This document shows, piece after piece, positions 6,911 to 11,550 of a stretch of DNA of 11,550 bases; within the stretch, counting starts at the first letter, position 1; every line of letters starts with the position of its first letter. Below the pieces are notes generated by a model, which worked only from the letters and a program-made list of their open reading frames with translations, searched no databases and was not told the origin of the DNA. This stretch comes from Euperipatoides rowelli (taxonomy: Eukaryota; Onychophora; Udeonychophora; Euonychophora; Peripatopsidae), in the NCBI GenBank assembly GCA_003024985.2, contig PXIH01S0023231.1. One strand, given 5' to 3'. The translations under genes and the position numbers were made by a program.

Positions 6911-8399
6911 TAAATTCCCTTTTCCTAACCTAGTTCATTAGAAGCTTTTGAACTTTACATAAATCTATTATAGTTTTCCCAGTCAGCAGACGGATATTAT
7001 TATAACGAATAAATTATTTATATTTATATTTACAATTTTATATGCTTATCAATGATTCTTTTTTTTTTATAGGTCATCTTTCCCCTACACTTAACTTTCT
7101 ATTCATTCCCCTTCTATATGCCCCCAACATCCCACAGAAGGCTATTATAAATTGTATAATTTTATACGTTTTTTTTTTCACTTATATCGTAACATTGCAA
7201 AAACTTATTTTTAATGTGATTATGATTTAAGAATAATTAAAGTACATTATACTTTTTTTTTTAAAAAAATTGGGATTTTAATAATTAAATTTTCAATGAG
7301 ATCTATGATATACAGTGCATCTATATGAAAATTAAGACTATACAATTATTGAAATTAATTTATTTTAAAGGACAGTATTTTGCTAGACTATAAATTTTAA
7401 TTCATGTAATATAATGATGATCTTGTCTAATAAAGAAAGTACAGGTACAATATTAATCTAATCATCATATAACTGCTGATTTTCACACCATCTGAGACCT
7501 GCTTTCATTTTCTTAATTAATAAAAATACTTCATTAATGCAAATGAATTTTCAAACGAGATTACGTCTTTTTACAAAATCTAATAAAAACCCAGCACTTC
7601 AATATGTTTTAAATATTAATTGTCATGTTCTAATTAAAAATATTGATTTAATATTCTTACATTAGAGGTTTAATTGTTTGCACTGATATTATGAAATTTG
7701 CATGAAAAATTAATAAATAAAATAAAATATTGAAATAACTTATTAATCCAACATGGTATCCTTAGTCTCATATTTAATCTGCATGCAAATACAGACATGG
7801 ATAAATATTCAGAGTTTGTTCTATTTAAAATTTGAAGAAGAAAAAAATTCTGAGTAATATTTTTTTAAAAAATAAATTGACTCTGTTTGACATAATAATC
7901 AAATAGCACTCTAACGACTTAGGATATAAGGAAAATACATCATATCATTAGTCAAAGTATTCCAGCTATAGGAATCAGAAACCTTTAAAAAAACCTATAG
8001 GCTATACAAAATAAATCTAAAAATAAGAACTTAATTAAAAATGTCTAGAAGAAAATATAATAATTATATTAACTGCATAATAATAATAAGGCTTATTTAT
8101 ATTTTTTCAGAGCAGGTCTCCAATTCATTTTAATCTGACTTATGCTTATGTAAAGTTATTCATAGTTTTCTGAAGGATTGTGTCCTTAATTAATGAAATT
8201 GCTCTATACAATAGCCAATCATATTCCTCTTCTTATTTCCAACAGTTGTTACGGTTTTGAATTTTATGCATTAAAATGGATTTCAAAAATATTTTATTTT
8301 TACTTCATTTACTGATTTACAAAAATCCATTTTCAAATACGATGTTGTCAAACTAAAATCAATTGGGACAAAAACAACAGTGCGTCTACTCTACTTAGA
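6911..8399. other. A+T-rich non-coding stretch
   Basis: I see no supported gene. Stops are frequent, and open frames such as that near 7042-7230 are low-complexity hydrophobic translations of T-rich DNA. Several T/A runs of 8-10 bases are present. Confidence 0.55.
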
Positions 8400-8618
8400 A
8401 TGCCTAAGATATTATTGGTTCAATGGCTAACAAGATGGAGAGCAAATGGATTGGTTTGCGTTAAGTTGGATTTTTTTCAATATTTATGGACAACGACAGA
8501 TGGCTATACATCTTTTATTTGTGCATGCCTGACTGAGGAAGTGTGTATGAGCTTACGGAACACTATCTATTTTTTATGGAACAGACGAGCATTGCATAGA
8601 AGTAAAAGAGTATTTAAA
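8400..8618 (+). other. Unique open stretch leading into the minisatellite
   Basis: ATG at 8400 opens a frame that runs through this unique segment into the repeats and stops at 8802-8804 on a TGA created by a GTGACTAC repeat variant. The unique part encodes residues such as MPKILLVQWLTRW and TDGYTSFICACLTEEVCMSL. It is somewhat less biased than the background, but the other two plus frames also give protein-like patches with few stops. No domain is recognised. The long frame probably owes most of its length to the stop-poor repeat, so I do not call a gene. Confidence 0.2.
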
Positions 8619-9130
8619 CTCACAACATTATGGCTACAAACAAGCCTTATCTCACAACATTGTGGCTACAATCCTCATCTCACAACATTGTGTCTACATG
8701 CCTCAGCTTGCAACATTGTGTCTATAAGCCTCATCTCGCAACATTGGGACTCAAGCCTTATCTCACAACATTGTGGCTACAAGCCTCATCTCACAACATT
8801 GTGACTACAAGCCTCATTTCACAACATTGTGGTAACAAGCCTCACCTCACAACATTGTGTCTACAAGCCTCATCTCACAACATTGTGGCTACCAGCCCCA
8901 TTTTGCAATATTGTGGCTACAAACCTCATTCACAACATTGTGACTACAAGTCTCATCTCACAACATTGTGGCTACAAGCCTCATCTCATAACATTGTGGT
9001 TACAAGCCTAATTTGCAACATTGTGGCTATAAACCTCATCTCACATCATTGTGACTATAAGCCTCATCTCACAACATTGTGGCTACATGTCTCATATCAC
9101 AACATTGTGGCTACCAGCCTCATCTCACAG
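8619..9130 (+). repeat. 28-bp minisatellite, about 18 copies
   Basis: The array consists of 18 diverged copies plus a 7-base partial copy (9124-9130). The consensus is CTCACAACATTGTGGCTACA followed by AGCCTCAT. Most units are exactly 28 bases. The first (8619-8650) is 32, with an internal 4-base duplication, and those at 8735, 8930 and 9013 are 27. Recurrent variants are GTGGCTAC, GTGACTAC and GTGTCTAC, plus a CTCACAAC to TTTGCAAC/CTTGCAAC class. The consensus has no stop codon in any plus-strand frame, and 28 is 1 modulo 3, so translation cycles through all three frames in an 84-base super-period (28 residues, with pieces such as HLTTLWLQASSHNIV and ISQHCGYKP). The open frames at 8630-9238 and 8829-9011 arise this way. 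There is no evidence that they are translated. Confidence 0.95.
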
Positions 9131-9238
9131 AATAATCCAAGAGTATACCCACCAGGTAAAAAAATAAAAAAGGGACGGGTCAATGAAATAGTGAATTTAA
9201 AATTTATTTCAAAATGGGAATATTGTGTGAAACGTTAA
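9131..9238 (+). other. Unique open tail after the minisatellite
   Basis: The frame that crosses the repeats continues 36 codons into unique DNA and stops at TAA 9236-9238. It encodes NNPRVYPPGKKIKKGRVNE and then ISKWEYCVKR, a basic, fairly protein-like tail. If the repeat is a coding expansion inside a gene, this would be its C-terminus. With no recognisable domain and 18 out-of-phase repeats upstream, chance is at least as likely. Confidence 0.2.
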
Positions 9239-9660
9239 TTAGAAAATCTGCTGTAAGCAAGGGGTGACGGGGACTTATATATTAAACATATGATATATTT
9301 ATTTTAAAAACAGCTTTCCAAAACATTAAATGTACGGTATCTAATTATATATGAAGCAGAATACAAGGACTGGGAAAGAAAGGAAGGCCTGTCAACTAAA
9401 ATCTTCATTTATTTGATTTAATTAATCAGAAGGAAGGTAAAACATAAATTTAATAGATGAATATGCATAATATGAAGCTATATATAATGTCAGATCTCTG
9501 AGACCCTGTGAATAGAATAACAATATTTTCAACTACCAAGTCAAAAAATCTAGGAATAAAGTTTAATAGTTGACTTCCACCTTTTTATTTCTTTAATAAA
9601 AATTTCATTATTTTTTCAATCTTGCTAACATATAATGAGTTTATTGTCTCTAGTTACATT

Positions 9661-9680
9661 TTATTGGCATTTGCCAATAA
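9661..9680. repeat. 20-bp near-palindrome
   Basis: TTATTGGCA (9661-9669) and TGCCAATAA (9672-9680) are exact reverse complements around two T. It could form a cruciform or be a binding site for a dimeric protein, but nothing near it points to either. Confidence 0.7.
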
Positions 9681-9771
9681 GTAGTATGGATGAACTGCCA
9701 ATTCTAGGTTCTAAATTAATGACTTGATATAGTTCCGCCTCTCTGGATGTTATGCATGGAAGAGAAGGGTA

Positions 9772-9783
9772 GGGGGGGGGGGG
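9772..9783 (+). repeat. Run of 12 G
   Basis: Twelve consecutive G follow GAAGGGTA in otherwise A+T-rich DNA. Such runs are rare here, unstable in length and error-prone in sequencing. Confidence 0.85.
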
Positions 9784-9948
9784 TTAATGTACATTATAGA
9801 ATAAATAGGGTGGTTATACAAATATTCAACAACAGTCAATTTATTTTAAAAAATTGAAGAAAATATTAGATATCATTTATTTAAGAGAAGATATAATAAA
9901 GCAAGGTTTCACCACAGTTTAACTGGTGTAGCCTATCTGTTTATTATT

Positions 9949-10197
9949 TGAAAGGCTCACTATAAGGTTTGTAAGAGAGAAATGAATTAAAGAGAGAGCA
10001 GGATGACATGATATTCTGTTCTTCAAGAATAATGGGATGTATACCCGGAAATGGTCAGAGGAAATGGATGAGTAGGATCTCAAAAAAAAAAATGCCTTCA
10101 AGGAACAGTTTGGACAGTTTATCAATACAGGTCATACTCCCTGCTTGCCTAATTATGATAAAATGCTTCTTAAAGTATACTTTATTAAAAAATGATT
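9949..10197 (+). pseudogene. Unrecognised coding-like patch
   Basis: One plus frame from about 9949 to TGA at 10195-10197 is interrupted by only three stops. It encodes charged, protein-like pieces such as FKNNGMYTRKWSEEMDE and, after a run of A, NAFKEQFGQFINTGHTP. A second plus frame is open from ATG 10008 to 10199 and gives a different sequence, so the true frame is not decided. I do not recognise the family; a faint similarity of the second piece to part of ribosomal protein L5 does not extend to the flanks. It could be an old retropseudogene or LINE piece, or chance. Confidence 0.22.
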
Positions 10198-10199
10198 AA

Positions 10200-10536
10200 G
10201 AATATTGATTTTAACAACATTATGTTCTTTTTTTTATGGAATAATAATGGTTTCAAAAGTTTTATTTCAAACAAAACAGATTAGTGGATTGATTCCTTTT
10301 ATGTGATAATAAATGAACTTAATACTAATCAAAGCTTAATGGAAATTGTCTAAAGTCAATAAGATTTTAACTCAAACAGCTTGCATTTCAGAGTTTGCAT
10401 TTAACTGTTAAATATTATGTTGACATGATATTGAATGACCTAAGTCTTTATTTACAACCAAATTACTAGGACTGAACCAAAAGTTAATGCTTATCAATAA
10501 CCAGATGTTAGCATTTTATGAAGGAGATTTACACAA
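10200..10536. other. A+T-rich non-coding stretch
   Basis: I see no gene, repeat or structured element supported here. Confidence 0.5.
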
Positions 10537-10694
10537 TGAAAATCAATTTTTATAAAAAGTTTCAAAACAAAACATAAACTCCACAAATTTGGTTTCCTTT
10601 TGAAAATCAATTTTTGTAAAAAAAAAAAAAAGTTTCAAAGCAAGCAAAACAAAAAATCCATACAGTTAGTTTCGTTTGAAAACCAGGATTTTAA
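10537..10694 (+). repeat. Tandem repeat, two copies plus a partial third
   Basis: Copy 1 (10537-10600, 64 bp) and copy 2 (10601-10676, 76 bp) share TGAAAATCAATTTTT, then an A-rich run, AGTTTCAAA, AAACA-rich sequence, a TCCA/ACAG-type centre and a TTTC-TTT end. A partial third copy (10677-10694) begins TGAAAACCAGGATTTT. The length difference is partly an expanded A run (14 A, 10618-10631) in copy 2. The copies are clearly diverged. Confidence 0.7.
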
Positions 10695-11550
10695 TATCTG
10701 GCATAAAAGAAAAAAGATAAAAGTTCAAGAGGTTTTAAAGACAACTAAGAATAAATGTGTTAGTTGAATGAAAGAATAATCTAGTACAGTAATAGTACTT
10801 TAAAGTATGACTTAAACAGAAGGTTTTCAAATTACATCAGCACACACACACAAAAATGTTTACTTTAAACAATGATGTTGCGTAGTTATGACTTGAGAAA
10901 ATTATATATTTGGAAGTATGACCCAAGTGTAATGGTACTATATTGGCCTAAAGAATGCATGTAAAATAATCGTTGTAGGCCATAATATGGGAGGAGGGAT
11001 GGCTGTTGCTCTTAACTTAAAGGAGAATTTAATATAAGTAGTCAAATTATTTTCAATAACATAATTTTATTAATGAAATTAGAAGCATAAAACATGTGCA
11101 TATAAATATGTAAATACAAGTTGTAGATGAAATAAACAGAAAAAGTTATGAAAAAAAAATATTACATTGTATGTATGGATTATAATACCAATCTACCAAA
11201 TTCTGATATGATAGTAAATCTGAAGGTTTACTGGTATATACATATTTTTAATACCAAAGTATCCATATTTTTACCATCAAATACCAGTTTTAATTTGTTT
11301 TTAATTTTTTTCAACTTTAAAAACTACATATTTTTTCTAACTATGACTTAAATAATGTTTATTTACTGGTTAGTCTATCTTTGTTATTTTGTTTTAAACA
11401 CATTCAAAGTCACAGACAGACCTATGGTTGCCATTTTTAATGTGTGTATACTATATACGTTTTTAATAGGGGGAACAAATTCCTATCAAATTCAGTTTGG
11501 AAACGTTGCATCAATATTTGGAACAAACTACCTGAGTGTCTCGTAATTGG
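10695..11550. other. A+T-rich non-coding stretch
   Basis: It holds a 12-base CA microsatellite (10841-10852) and no supported gene. Open frames near 11148-11351 and 11355-11543 are mostly low-complexity. The last 90 bases are slightly richer and open (LIGGTNSYQIQFGNVAS) to TAA 11544-11546, too short to call. Confidence 0.45.
10841..10852. repeat. (CA)6 microsatellite
   Basis: Six CA units. Confidence 0.85.

Larger units (their letters stand above)
9239..9948. other. A+T-rich non-coding stretch with a palindrome and a G run
   Basis: I see no supported gene. It contains the palindrome at 9661-9680 and the G run at 9772-9783, listed separately. Confidence 0.5.

Noticed and set aside
9949-10197. 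Ribosomal protein L5 retropseudogene
   Set aside because: A segment of about 17 residues (NAFKEQFGQFINTGHTP) resembles the L5 region around its QFSQYI motif, but residues on both sides do not agree, so chance is likely.
11355-11546. Plus-strand open frame near the window end
   Set aside because: The first half is low-complexity hydrophobic sequence. The last ~30 codons look better but are too short and lack any motif.

Overview
This window reads as nuclear DNA from an animal, probably an invertebrate. It is about 70% A+T or more by eye and full of homopolymer runs. It carries decayed non-LTR retrotransposon pieces, a non-autonomous hAT transposon and a minisatellite. I see no operons, ribosome-binding-site-led ORFs, tRNA or rRNA genes, or CRISPR arrays. 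I cannot name the species. Two single N bases (542 and 5506) show it comes from a draft assembly. I found no intact protein-coding gene. Most ATG-to-stop frames here are short, rich in F/I/L/K/N/Y, and are what random A+T-rich DNA produces.

Layout. Bases 1-88 form a near-perfect long hairpin, followed at 92-298 by a coding-like stretch with only two in-frame stops and a short inverted repeat at 301-342. From 343 to 1624 I see A+T-rich DNA with a G-rich run (848-880) and an AT microsatellite (1218-1238). On the minus strand, 1625-1780 reads as a broken protein end with a cysteine cluster like the C-terminal zinc-binding tail of piggyBac-type transposases. Bases 2721-3345 hold the 3' end of a LINE in plus orientation. 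Its reading frame is shifted by a 22-bp tandem duplication and carries stops.

The centre (4636-5640) is a nested mobile-element site. A minus-strand coding-like remnant (5321-5446 and 4636-4829) is split by a complete 442-bp hAT-type MITE (4830-5271) with an exact 8-bp target duplication. Beside it, at about 5455-5636, is a second LINE 3' tail with a terminal stem-loop and an AAAT-rich end. At 6569-6910 a compositionally richer island is open in several frames on both strands.

Bases 8619-9130 hold about 18 copies of a 28-bp minisatellite. Because 28 is not a multiple of 3 and the consensus lacks stops on the plus strand, it produces long artificial open frames. Downstream are a palindrome (9661-9680), a 12-G run (9772-9783), an unrecognised coding-like patch (9949-10197) and a tandem repeat of about 64-76 bp (10537-10694). 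The rest is A+T-rich sequence in which I see no gene.

The genes do not work together here, because none is intact. The window is best read as intergenic or intronic DNA built from old mobile elements. The features most worth following up are the terminal perfect hairpin, the precisely bounded hAT MITE inside an older coding remnant, and the stop-poor minisatellite.
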